Part shown: positions 1 through 5,822 of the stretch, piece after piece
Position numbering within the stretch: the first letter of the stretch is position 1
How the letters are laid out: every line of letters begins with the position of its first letter
Assembly (NCBI GenBank): GCA_934096735.1
Contig: CAKOMS010000021.1
Coordinates: 1 to 14,088 of the forward strand
Length of the DNA stretch: 14,088 nucleotides
Direction of reading: 5' to 3'
Source of the DNA: an uncultured Bacilli bacterium
Lineage (GTDB): Bacteria; Bacillota_I; Bacilli_A; RF39; UBA660
Made by a program: the position numbers and the translations under genes
The notes under the pieces: generated by a model
Told to the model about the DNA's origin: nothing
Seen by the model: only the letters and a program-made list of their open reading frames with translations
Database searches by the model: none

Positions 1-72
1 CTTGCCGGGAATTGGCTCCTTTATTATATCAAAAAGCCGCACCCTAGTGGTGCGGTTCAAATTTCAATTTAG
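1..72 (+). other. Possible 3' end of a plus-strand gene entering from the left
   Basis: Frame 1 is open from the first base to a TAG at 70-72, and its last residues read SGAVQISI. A plus-strand terminator follows the stop at once (74-99), as expected for a real gene end. The first 57 bases are about half G+C, far above the rest of the window, so this piece could instead be the end of a stable RNA or of acquired DNA. I do not recognise the peptide. The GC-rich hairpin at 35-57 lies inside this frame, which counts against a normal coding sequence. Confidence 0.22.
31..57 (-). terminator. GC-rich hairpin, likely terminator for cvfD
   Basis: The arms AGCCGCACC (35-43) and GGTGCGGTT (49-57) pair over nine positions with one G-U and a five-base loop. 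Read on the minus strand the stem is followed by five T (the A run at 31-35). It lies about 40 bases past the stop of the minus-strand S1-domain gene, so it is the best candidate terminator for that gene. Confidence 0.6.
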
Positions 73-73
73 G

Positions 74-99
74 AAACCTTTATTACAAAGGTTTTTTTT
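74..99 (+). terminator. Intrinsic terminator for a gene to the left
   Basis: AAACCTTT (74-81) pairs with AAAGGTTT (87-94) around a five-base loop, and the T run continues to 99. The polarity is plus, so it ends a transcript arriving from outside the window. The T run overlaps the stop codon of the convergent S1-domain gene. Confidence 0.6.
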
Positions 100-457
100 A
101 TTTTTTATTTTCATAATATTCATACTTTTCTTCTATCCATCTATCAAGATTATTTTTAAGTGGTAAAAAACCAAGTCTTGTCTCATTTATTTCATCGGAT
201 ACAATATAATCTCTATAATTAATATTCTTAATCGATAAATCTAACATCCTTCTATCTTTATGAACACCAATAACCTCAGAATAAATACTATCACCTATTT
301 GAACATAATCAGCCGGATTTTTAACATAATCCAAAGAAACTTCCGAAATATGAATAAGGCCAACATAATACTCATCAAGACTCACAAATATTCCATATTT
401 AGTTATTCCAGTAACTACACCCTTAACAATATCTCCTACTTTATAACCCTTATTCAT
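98..457 (-). CDS. cvfD: S1 RNA-binding domain regulator (CvfD / YugI / general stress protein 13 family)
   Basis: A protein of 119 residues. Residues 5-75 form one S1/OB-fold RNA-binding domain, with the typical G-x-V-x-x-I-x-x-Y-G-I-F-V start and the segment GLIHISEVS. The C-terminal part carries a GF-x-PL-x4-L-x2-WI-type pattern that I associate with YugI/CvfD, small ribosome-associated post-transcriptional regulators in Firmicutes. I take the ATG at 457: GGGTG lies four to five bases before it, and the -10 box at 479-474 would start the RNA near 467, leaving the upstream ATG at 469 outside or at the very start of the message. The ATG at 460 is also possible. It is monocistronic and divergent from the NifU-like gene. 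The domain is certain; the exact family is likely. Confidence 0.85.
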   Translation of the reverse strand: MNKGYKVGDIVKGVVTGITKYGIFVSLDEYYVGLIHISEVSLDYVKNPADYVQIGDSIYSEVIGVHKDRRMLDLSIKNINYRDYIVSDEINETRLGFLPLKNNLDRWIEEKYEYYENKK

Positions 458-473
458 CATTACACCCATAAAA

Positions 474-503
474 ATTATATCATAGTTTATATTTACATAA
501 CAA
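474..503 (-). promoter_or_regulatory. Sigma-A-type promoter of cvfD
   Basis: On the minus strand TATAAT (479-474) is preceded by TGA, giving an extended -10, and by TTGTTA (503-498) 18 bases upstream. Predicted start is near 467, about ten bases before the chosen ATG. It overlaps the divergent promoter of the NifU-like gene, so polymerase binding at the two may compete. Confidence 0.55.
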
Positions 504-520
504 TTAAATTAAACTATAAT
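492..520 (+). promoter_or_regulatory. Sigma-A-type promoter of the NifU-like gene
   Basis: TTTACA (492-497), a 17-base spacer and a perfect TATAAT (515-520). The expected RNA start near 527 leaves about 15 bases before the ATG at 542, with AAGGTGA (531-537) as ribosome binding site. Confidence 0.75.
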
Positions 521-541
521 AAAAAAAGAAAAGGTGAATAT

Positions 542-766
542 ATGGAAGAAAAAATTAAAGAATTAATTAATAATATAAGGCCATATTTAAACATGGATGG
601 TGGAGACATTGAATTTGTAAAATATGAAGATAACTATATATATGTTAAAATGTATGGAGCATGTGCAAATTGTTTAGGACAAGAAGATACATTAAATGAA
701 GGTTTGTTAACAATGTTCCAAGAAGAAATTCCAGAAATAAAAGGAATAATCAATATTCCAATATAA
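542..766 (+). CDS. NifU C-terminal-domain Fe-S scaffold/carrier protein
   Basis: A protein of 74 residues that is a single NifU C-terminal (Nfu) domain. It contains the PYL-x-MDGGD-x-E-F segment (residues 14-25) and the conserved C41-A-N-C44 pair; in this family such a pair from each of two subunits holds a 4Fe-4S cluster that is passed to target enzymes. The length is usual for stand-alone Firmicutes Nfu proteins (YutI type). The start is set by AAGGTGA four bases upstream and by the promoter just before it; the longer open frame upstream runs through the divergent gene and is not coding. The stop codon directly abuts the stop of convergent yutH, and a terminator for this gene lies inside yutH. 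Confidence 0.92.
   Translation: MEEKIKELINNIRPYLNMDGGDIEFVKYEDNYIYVKMYGACANCLGQEDTLNEGLLTMFQEEIPEIKGIINIPI
738..759 (-). terminator. Weak terminator hairpin for yutH, inside the NifU-like gene
   Basis: GGAATA (743-748) pairs with TATTCC (754-759) around a five-base loop. On the minus strand the stem is followed by TTTTATTT. It lies just past the yutH stop, within the last codons of the convergent NifU-like gene. The stem is short, so termination may be partial. Confidence 0.45.
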
Positions 767-1687
767 TTATTTTAACAACCAATCGATCTTCTCAAGTCTA
801 GTATATTTAGATATTTCTAAATATACTTTTTTTAAAAATAATTCATAATCATCAATCTTATCAATAATTTTTAAAAGACATTCTTCAGATTTATCATTAT
901 TCATAATCTCTTCATATAAATCAAAATAATAAGTTGGATACATTAGTCTCGCATAAAACATATGATAACTATAAGAACTAAGTTTAATATTTTTAAGATA
1001 ATAAGAAACTAAGAAAAAAGCATCTTCACCATAAAAAAACTCACTTTTAATCATCTCTGCAACATCTCTTACTTCAAGATCAAAAATAAAGCTAAGAGGA
1101 TTATAATAATTTAAATAAGTATTAGGATAAAAAATTCTTCTATGAGACAAAACAATTTTATCACTATCATCTATTTTAATAACACTATTTATTTTATTAA
1201 CATAACTAATTGCATTCTCAGAAAGACCAACATAATAACTAAAAGAATCAATTATAATTTTTTTATCTTTTCCAATTTCATTCATCTGATACTCAAAATA
1301 ATCTATTTTTTTACTCCACAATTCTCCCCAATTATTTCTATATAATCTACTATTTTTATTATTAAGTTTCAACTTCCAAAAATTATTAACAACATCATCG
1401 AAAGAAATAATTTGATTTTTATTACCAATAACTTTTAAAAGAACATAGTAATTATCTCCAACTTTTGTTAAAACACTACCATTCCTATTAACAATAATAT
1501 CATGAGCAAAAAAACTTTTATACTTTAGTTCAGTGATAATATTTATAATATCATTCAATTCTTCTTCACTTCTATTAAAAAAAACAAAATAAAAATCTTC
1601 TCCATTATAAATAAATGAAGTATAGTTTTTATTTTGAATTACATCTACGATATCAAAATTATAATAATAATTAATTATCTCTTTCAT
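767..1687 (-). CDS. yutH: YutH-family spore coat protein (CotS/kinase-like fold)
   Basis: A protein of 306 residues. The central part (about 180-225) has the pattern seen in YutH and related CotS-family proteins: LSHRR, then a Tyr/Asn/Pro stretch, then FIFDLEVRDVAEMI, where IFD-x-E-x-RD-x-A-E takes the place of the metal-binding aspartate segment of aminoglycoside-kinase folds. The C-terminal half is Tyr-rich and helical. Family members are spore-coat-associated and most are thought not to be active kinases. No ribosome binding site precedes the ATG; instead a CATATTATTTA motif ends four bases before it, which suggests a leaderless sporulation transcript. The gene is separated from its upstream neighbour by a strong terminator and abuts the NifU-like gene tail to tail. 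YutH is my best assignment, from pattern rather than alignment. Confidence 0.78.
   Translation of the reverse strand: MKEIINYYYNFDIVDVIQNKNYTSFIYNGEDFYFVFFNRSEEELNDIINIITELKYKSFFAHDIIVNRNGSVLTKVGDNYYVLLKVIGNKNQIISFDDVVNNFWKLKLNNKNSRLYRNNWGELWSKKIDYFEYQMNEIGKDKKIIIDSFSYYVGLSENAISYVNKINSVIKIDDSDKIVLSHRRIFYPNTYLNYYNPLSFIFDLEVRDVAEMIKSEFFYGEDAFFLVSYYLKNIKLSSYSYHMFYARLMYPTYYFDLYEEIMNNDKSEECLLKIIDKIDDYELFLKKVYLEISKYTRLEKIDWLLK
800..833 (+). terminator. Intrinsic terminator of the NifU-like gene, inside yutH
   Basis: AGTATATTTAGA (800-811) and TCTAAATATACT (816-827) form a perfect 12-bp stem with a four-base loop, followed by a T run to 833 on the plus strand. It is 34 bases past the NifU-like stop and wholly inside the C-terminal codons of the opposite-strand yutH gene. 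Confidence 0.8.
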
Positions 1688-1691
1688 ACAC

Positions 1692-1702
1692 TAAATAATA
1701 TG
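1692..1702 (-). promoter_or_regulatory. Putative sporulation (sigma-E-like) -10 box of yutH
   Basis: CATATTATTTA occupies 1702-1692 on the minus strand, and the ATG follows after four bases. It resembles the sigma-E -10 consensus CATACAnT (mismatches at two positions), and the identical 11-mer precedes yunB. I see no convincing -35 here; the terminator of the upstream gene fills that space. Confidence 0.4.
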
Positions 1703-1732
1703 AAAAAAACTGATTTTTTACTCAGTTTTTTT
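1703..1732 (-). terminator. Intrinsic terminator of the Asn/Pro-rich gene
   Basis: AAAAAAACTGA (1703-1713) and TCAGTTTTTTT (1722-1732) form a perfect 11-bp stem with an eight-base loop. On the minus strand the stem ends in seven T. It overlaps the stop codon at 1718-1720, so the gene's transcript should end before yutH. Confidence 0.75.
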
Positions 1733-2692
1733 ATGTTTCTCTAGTTCTTTTTCAAATTTTTGTACTAATGCATCAAACATATTTTCACATGCTTGCATAA
1801 ATGCTTCTTTTTGTTCTTTAAATAATTCAGTTTCATTTGTAGGATTCATTTCAACTTCAACATTTTTTTCTTCAACTGCATCATTTATTGTAGAACCATT
1901 TAAATTAGGTTCAACATAAGTGCTTGTTGCTTGTTCATTTAATACATTATTTTGCACAGTAGGTTGCTCAACACTAGGTGGTGTAATATTTGTAAAATCT
2001 ACCGTACTACTTACTTTAGGTTGTTCTGTATTCATTACAGGATTAACAATATTTATATCTGTTGGAGTAGGATTATTTACAACTGGTTGCTCTATATTTA
2101 ATGAAGGATTAACTACATTAGCATTATTATCATCAAATGTTGGTTCAGTCGCATTAGGTATAGAATTTAACACAGCATCTGCAACATTATTAACTTCAGT
2201 TTCAATTGTACTCATATTTACTGGACCTTCAATACTAGGGCTTGGTTCATTAGTTACATTCGGTGTAGTAGGATTTACATTAACTGAATTCATATTACTT
2301 TCATTTGGACTAACACTTATATCTTCAACCAAACTTTCACTTACTACATAATTGTTTTTTAAAGCATCAAATGAAGGAACTGGTAAAGTTAATTGAGTAT
2401 AATATACATCATCAGCATTCATTTCATTAGGAACCTTAATAAATTCACTACCATTACCTGCAATAATCTTCTTTAAACTTTCTTTAACATTTTGCCATTC
2501 ATTACCATCTACAATTTTCACAACTCTATTTGAAACTATTTTACAAACTAAAATTATAGGTAATCCCATTGATCCATTTATTTCATTATCTAAAACTAAA
2601 TATTCATTACCATTTTCTTTAAAAGCAGTTATTACTGGTTTTGTTACATTACCACCAGATGCTAATATTAAATTCATTTTTTCCATCTTCAT
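1718..2692 (-). CDS. Unknown protein: small N-terminal domain plus Asn/Pro/Thr-rich linker
   Basis: Not recognised. About 324 residues. The first roughly 110 look like a folded alpha/beta domain (LILASGG near the start; the segment LVLDNEINGSMGLPIILV). Residues of about 125-280 are a low-complexity Asn/Pro/Thr/Val-rich linker with near-repeats of the form N-x-VNP-x2-N-x-EQP-x-V, followed by a charged C-terminal helix of about 40 residues. There is no signal peptide or membrane segment. The start at 2692 follows AAGGGA; 2686 is the alternative. A longer frame to 2716 is excluded because that position is in the -10 box. It has its own promoter and terminator and sits between yutD and yutH. A head-linker-helix build would suit a scaffold, perhaps a spore-coat one, but this is inference from layout only. 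Confidence 0.75.
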   Translation of the reverse strand: MKMEKMNLILASGGNVTKPVITAFKENGNEYLVLDNEINGSMGLPIILVCKIVSNRVVKIVDGNEWQNVKESLKKIIAGNGSEFIKVPNEMNADDVYYTQLTLPVPSFDALKNNYVVSESLVEDISVSPNESNMNSVNVNPTTPNVTNEPSPSIEGPVNMSTIETEVNNVADAVLNSIPNATEPTFDDNNANVVNPSLNIEQPVVNNPTPTDINIVNPVMNTEQPKVSSTVDFTNITPPSVEQPTVQNNVLNEQATSTYVEPNLNGSTINDAVEEKNVEVEMNPTNETELFKEQKEAFMQACENMFDALVQKFEKELEKHKKTE

Positions 2693-2715
2693 CAATCCCT
2701 TTTCTACTATCTTCA

Positions 2716-2744
2716 ATTATAACAAAAAGATACTTAATTTTCAA
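2716..2744 (-). promoter_or_regulatory. Sigma-A-type promoter of the Asn/Pro-rich gene
   Basis: On the minus strand TTGAAA (2744-2739), a 17-base spacer and TATAAT (2721-2716) with a TGT extended -10. The -35 box overlaps the last codons and stop of yutD. Predicted start is near 2709. Confidence 0.7.
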
Positions 2745-3015
2745 CTATTCGCTCTAACACAAAATATTTACATCCATAAGCACAATTATTTTTTAAATAA
2801 TCATCTAATCCTGCTATATCATTATAAATCTTTTTGTTTTTTCTATCACTATTATAGAAACCTTTAATTCTCACCTTTCCATAAGCCCAATCGCCTACTA
2901 AAAAGTCATAATTATCATAATAATCAGTAACTATTTGATTCAAATCCAAAAGTCCTAAAGTATCTCCATAATCTTTTATAACTTTATATTTTTTTTCATT
3001 AATTTTAATTTCCAT
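2734..3015 (-). CDS. yutD: YutD-family protein (DUF1027)
   Basis: A protein of 93 residues matching the YutD family of Firmicutes: YDFLVGDWAYGKVRIKGFY (residues 36-54) corresponds to the hallmark YD-x-IVGDW-x-Y-x2-LRLKGF segment, and the C-terminal L-x-DYL-x3-C-x-YGC-x-YFVLE (about 70-88) holds the conserved Cys and Gly-Cys. The function is not established; in B. subtilis the gene lies near yutH and yunB, as here. The start is the ATG at 3015, preceded by AAGGTGG; a longer frame to 3066 would run into the upstream gene. Only eight bases separate it from the stop of the tail-anchored gene at 3024, so the two are probably co-transcribed. It is slightly shorter than Bacillus homologues. Confidence 0.88.
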   Translation of the reverse strand: MEIKINEKKYKVIKDYGDTLGLLDLNQIVTDYYDNYDFLVGDWAYGKVRIKGFYNSDRKNKKIYNDIAGLDDYLKNNCAYGCKYFVLERIVEN

Positions 3016-3023
3016 AACCCACC

Positions 3024-3854
3024 TTAAAAAACTAATATACCAAATATTGATATAACCATAATACAAGTAACTATTATACTCATTATAACTAAAATATCAA
3101 CATAACCATTACCTGTAGTAATCGGATTTTGTTCTCTTCTAAATTCCTTTAATTTTTCACTCAACAAATAATCTTTATTAACTGCGTTTGCATTAATATT
3201 TAAAGAATTAAATATTTGTTTATTTAACTTATTAACATCATCATTGTTCATTTTAGATAACTCATAAGTATTTATATTAAATAATTTATAAACATCAAAA
3301 GGTAACAATTCTTTTTCTTCTTCATCTTTCTTTTTATTACTATTTAATTCCATTTGAGATTTATAATATTTAGCTACTTCATAAACATCTGAAGCATTTA
3401 AGTAATTATAACTAATTCTAAGTGCATTACTACAACCTGGAGTATAAAGTAAATCAAAAAATTCTCTTTGCTCTCTTGCAACAATACCAAAATTTAATCT
3501 CTTTTCATTAAACATATCAATAAGTCTTTTTTGAACTTCAACAAAATAAATATTTTCTTCTTTCCTTAAAGACTTCATATTTTTCTTTTCAACTAAATAA
3601 TAACCATCAAGTAATCTTTTAAACTCTTGTATTTTAGATAATTCGTAACCATACTTGCTAAGATTATCATCAAAAGCTGATTCATTATTTGTTATAAATG
3701 GGTTAATAATGTCTAATTCTCCATAAATATTAACAAGCATTCTAATTACAACCACCAAAAAAGAATTGTAAAGAATACCATCAGGTTTATCTTTACTATT
3801 TTGATAATCAGTAATAGCTTTATGAATCGCTTCATTTATGAATACCATCTTCAC
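3024..3854 (-). CDS. Unknown tail-anchored membrane protein (276 aa)
   Basis: Not recognised. A mostly helical, soluble N-terminal part of about 245 residues, with a Lys/Glu-rich stretch near 173-182, is followed by a single hydrophobic segment at the very C-terminus (about 253-276, rich in Ile, Val, Met). No signal peptide is present, so the bulk should face the cytoplasm, or mother cell/forespore interior. The start is a GTG with AGGGTGA four bases upstream, the same spacing as several genes here; an ATG two codons on (3848) is the alternative. It lies between yunB and yutD in the same direction with 32- and 8-base gaps, which suggests an operon and a link to sporulation by association only. 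Confidence 0.72.
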   Translation of the reverse strand: MKMVFINEAIHKAITDYQNSKDKPDGILYNSFLVVVIRMLVNIYGELDIINPFITNNESAFDDNLSKYGYELSKIQEFKRLLDGYYLVEKKNMKSLRKEENIYFVEVQKRLIDMFNEKRLNFGIVAREQREFFDLLYTPGCSNALRISYNYLNASDVYEVAKYYKSQMELNSNKKKDEEEKELLPFDVYKLFNINTYELSKMNNDDVNKLNKQIFNSLNINANAVNKDYLLSEKLKEFRREQNPITTGNGYVDILVIMSIIVTCIMVISIFGILVF

Positions 3855-3886
3855 ACTCTCACCCTATTATAAGTATACCACAAAGA

Positions 3887-4618
3887 TTAATTCATTGGAA
3901 TATCTAAAATACTACTATTTGAAGTAATTCCACCATAAAAATTTGGTACACTACCATTTACCACCAGAGCAGAAATTAAAATATCATAATTAAATACATC
4001 ATCAAAAGTTTTAACCGGAGTAATAATTATCTTTTTAATCTCTACAGTTATATATATTTCTAATAAAGCATTATTAAGTCCATAATTAGTAACTTTAGTC
4101 TTAATATTAGTTAAAAGTGTTTCATTAAATCTTACTATAACTGGTATTCTAGGACCCAAATTATTTAAAAATATATTTTTACTATTTAAAAATAATGGTA
4201 TGTTAACTACTAATCCTTTACTTGAATTACATAAAAAATCATCTTCTATACAAACTTTAATGTTTCCATTTTCTAAATCAGATATTGCATTTTTAAGTAC
4301 ACTTGATACATCAGTAAGTATTTTATATGTTTTTTCTAAATCATAATTTACAAGAAGTATTTCATCATTTTTATTTTTAGTTACCAGAAGTATATCTCCA
4401 ACACTTTTTTTATTTATAACATCATCAGTAATTAAATCAGAAAAAAACTGATATAATACTTTATCAACTTTAGAATCTATTAACACTACAACATCTTTAT
4501 TCATATTACTACCATAACTCATAAAAAGTAAAAGAGAATTAATTATAATAAAAAATACAATAAAACATTTAAATTTTATTGTACTAATAAATTTTTTTTT
4601 ATTCTTAAATCTCTTCAT
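3887..4618 (-). CDS. yunB: Sporulation protein YunB
   Basis: A protein of 243 residues, close to the usual length of about 250. A Lys/Arg-rich N-terminus leads into one membrane segment (about 17-34), so the rest should lie outside the mother-cell membrane, facing the space around the forespore. The C-terminal half carries the family signature: the NLGPRIPV segment followed by TNIKTKV-x-NYGLNNALLEIYI and, near the end, a V-x-G-x-VP-x-FYGG motif. In B. subtilis yunB is transcribed under sigma-E and its loss gives a sporulation defect. No Shine-Dalgarno precedes the ATG; a CATATTATTTA box ends two bases before it, pointing to a leaderless message. The N-terminus cannot be moved without losing the membrane anchor. 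Confidence 0.92.
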   Translation of the reverse strand: MKRFKNKKKFISTIKFKCFIVFFIIINSLLLFMSYGSNMNKDVVVLIDSKVDKVLYQFFSDLITDDVINKKSVGDILLVTKNKNDEILLVNYDLEKTYKILTDVSSVLKNAISDLENGNIKVCIEDDFLCNSSKGLVVNIPLFLNSKNIFLNNLGPRIPVIVRFNETLLTNIKTKVTNYGLNNALLEIYITVEIKKIIITPVKTFDDVFNYDILISALVVNGSVPNFYGGITSNSSILDIPMN

Positions 4619-4620
4619 AT

Positions 4621-4651
4621 TAAATAATATGTTAAATTATGAAAAATATAA
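4621..4651 (-). promoter_or_regulatory. Putative sigma-E promoter of yunB
   Basis: On the minus strand TTATATT (4651-4645) matches six of seven positions of the sigma-E -35 (KMATATT). After 13 bases comes CATATTAT (4631-4624), similar to the -10 CATACAnT. The spacing is one short of usual. The start would fall at about the ATG (4618). Confidence 0.5.
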
Positions 4652-5416
4652 TGTTTTTAATAAATAAGCAATCCCTACTAAGAAAATAATTATTATAATA
4701 ACAATTCCTACTTTAATAAAAGTATTACTAGACTCTACATCTTTTGCAAAATCATCAACATCTTCAAAATCTTTTTCAAGTATTTTATTCGAAGATGTAT
4801 AAAAAGAATTAATCATTTTAGTATCCATATCTTTTTCTTCATTAACTTCTTCTTTTAAACCACTTAAAACTTCAGTATTATCATCACCCTTTAAATCAAG
4901 TATATCTAAAGGATCTCCCATACCTTCTTGTATTTTTTTAGATTGCTTTTCATTAAGAGCAATAGTATTTATTAAATTTTGTAAATCTTCTTCAGAATTA
5001 TCTTCTTCTTTTTCAATATCAAGATTTAAATTTTTTAAAATATCAAACTGTGTATCTCTAAGCTTTTTTAGTCTCTCATCTTCATAATTATCTGTTTTTT
5101 CTTCTTTAGCTTTCTCTAAGATAACATTTATATCATATTCTTTAGTATCTTCTAAATTAACTTCTTCTTCATTTTCATCTTCAATTTTAAATTGTCTTTT
5201 TTCTCTATGATCATTATATTTAGTATCCAAAATTCTTTTAATTTTTTCTACATCAATTTCATTTTCATGACTACCAATAACAGACTCATTACTTTTTATG
5301 CTAAAATTTTCAAGCTCAGTTTTATTTATTTCTTTATATAATTCTGAATGCTTACTAACTCTTGAAGGCACAAAAGTGTCCTCTTCTTCATAGTATTTCC
5401 CCATACGTGTACTCAT
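4637..5416 (-). CDS. Unknown acidic tail-anchored membrane protein (259 aa)
   Basis: Not recognised. The first about 230 residues are strongly acidic and probably partly disordered or coiled-coil: many Glu/Asp/Lys runs, a DEREK-like composition at 60-120, and a more hydrophobic helix near 145-165. One membrane segment at about 233-255, rich in Ile/Val, ends the protein with a short Lys-containing tail. With no signal peptide, the acidic part should be cytoplasmic. The start is well set by AGAGGTG five bases before the ATG. It is the first gene of the minus-strand block leading into yunB, 18 bases apart, and diverges from the ferredoxin gene. Its architecture mirrors that of the 276-residue neighbour on the other side of yunB, without sequence similarity that I can see. 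Confidence 0.75.
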   Translation of the reverse strand: MSTRMGKYYEEEDTFVPSRVSKHSELYKEINKTELENFSIKSNESVIGSHENEIDVEKIKRILDTKYNDHREKRQFKIEDENEEEVNLEDTKEYDINVILEKAKEEKTDNYEDERLKKLRDTQFDILKNLNLDIEKEEDNSEEDLQNLINTIALNEKQSKKIQEGMGDPLDILDLKGDDNTEVLSGLKEEVNEEKDMDTKMINSFYTSSNKILEKDFEDVDDFAKDVESSNTFIKVGIVIIIIIFLVGIAYLLKTLYFS

Positions 5417-5470
5417 ATGAACACCTCTATAATAATGATACCATAGGAATTTTAATTTTTAAAGGAATTA

Positions 5471-5499
5471 TTGCTTTTAATAATAATTTTTACTATAAT
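5471..5499 (+). promoter_or_regulatory. Sigma-A-type promoter of the ferredoxin gene
   Basis: TTGCTT (5471-5476), a 17-base spacer and a perfect TATAAT (5494-5499). The RNA start would be near 5506, at the first bases of the AAGGAGG ribosome binding site (5505-5511). Confidence 0.75.
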
Positions 5500-5515
5500 T
5501 ATACAAGGAGGAACT

Positions 5516-5785
5516 ATGAAAAAAATTAACGTAAATACAGATGCTTGTATAGGTTGTGGAGCATGTGTAGCAATTGACAGTGAACATTTTGATTTTGATG
5601 AAAATGGCTATTCTGAAGTAATTAGTAATGATAATTTAGAAACTAGTGATTTAAGTAATGCTATATCAAGTTGTCCTACTAATGCAATAAGTATAATAGA
5701 AGATGAAAAATCTCACGACTGTGGTTGTGAAAATAATAATGATGGTTGCAACTGTGAAAATTGTACTTGCAATTGCAATAATTAA
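5516..5785 (+). CDS. Single-cluster 4Fe-4S ferredoxin with Cys-rich tail
   Basis: A protein of 89 residues. C11-x2-C14-x2-C17 and the distant C53-P supply the four ligands of one 4Fe-4S cluster, as in the YfhC/Fer-type monocluster ferredoxins of Firmicutes that pass low-potential electrons to cytoplasmic enzymes. The middle region is acidic, as usual. The body ends near residue 65; beyond it is an extra tail with seven cysteines (C69, C71, C78, C80, C83, C85, C87), arranged as CxC and CxCxC among Asn, Gly and acidic residues. The start is fixed by AAGGAGG four bases upstream; a longer frame begins inside the promoter and is rejected. The gene stands alone, and a bidirectional terminator separates it from rluB. 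Confidence 0.92.
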   Translation: MKKINVNTDACIGCGACVAIDSEHFDFDENGYSEVISNDNLETSDLSNAISSCPTNAISIIEDEKSHDCGCENNNDGCNCENCTCNCNN

Positions 5786-5822
5786 AAAATCTAATTCCAA
5801 ATTTAATGGAGTTAGATTTTTT
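5784..5822. terminator. Bidirectional terminator between ferredoxin and rluB
   Basis: AAAAAATCTAATTCC (5784-5798) pairs with GGAGTTAGATTTTTT (5808-5822) over 15 positions with one G-U pair and a nine-base loop. The ends give a T run on either strand. It starts at the ferredoxin stop and overlaps the rluB stop (5821-5823), serving both convergent genes. Confidence 0.8.

Noticed and set aside
52..68. GCGGTTCAAATTTC resembles a tRNA T-arm
   Set aside because: The five bases on either side of the TTCAAAT loop do not pair, and no acceptor or anticodon arm is present.
1142..1345. Plus-strand open frame of 67 codons
   Set aside because: Antisense to yutH, Asn/Ile/Phe-rich as expected of noise in AT-rich DNA, with no ribosome binding site.
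2100..2300. CRISPR-like spaced repeats in the Asn/Pro-rich gene
   Set aside because: The repeats are imperfect, in frame and explained by protein-level repeats in the linker.
1920..2351. A 143-codon plus-strand open frame
   Set aside because: It is antisense to the Asn/Pro-rich gene, and its Val/Thr/Leu-rich sequence is the mirror of that low-complexity linker. It has no binding site or promoter.
3866..3871. TATAAT on the minus strand before the tail-anchored gene at 3854
   Set aside because: It touches the AGGGTGA site, so its RNA would lack that site, and no -35 box is visible. The gene is more likely read through from yunB.
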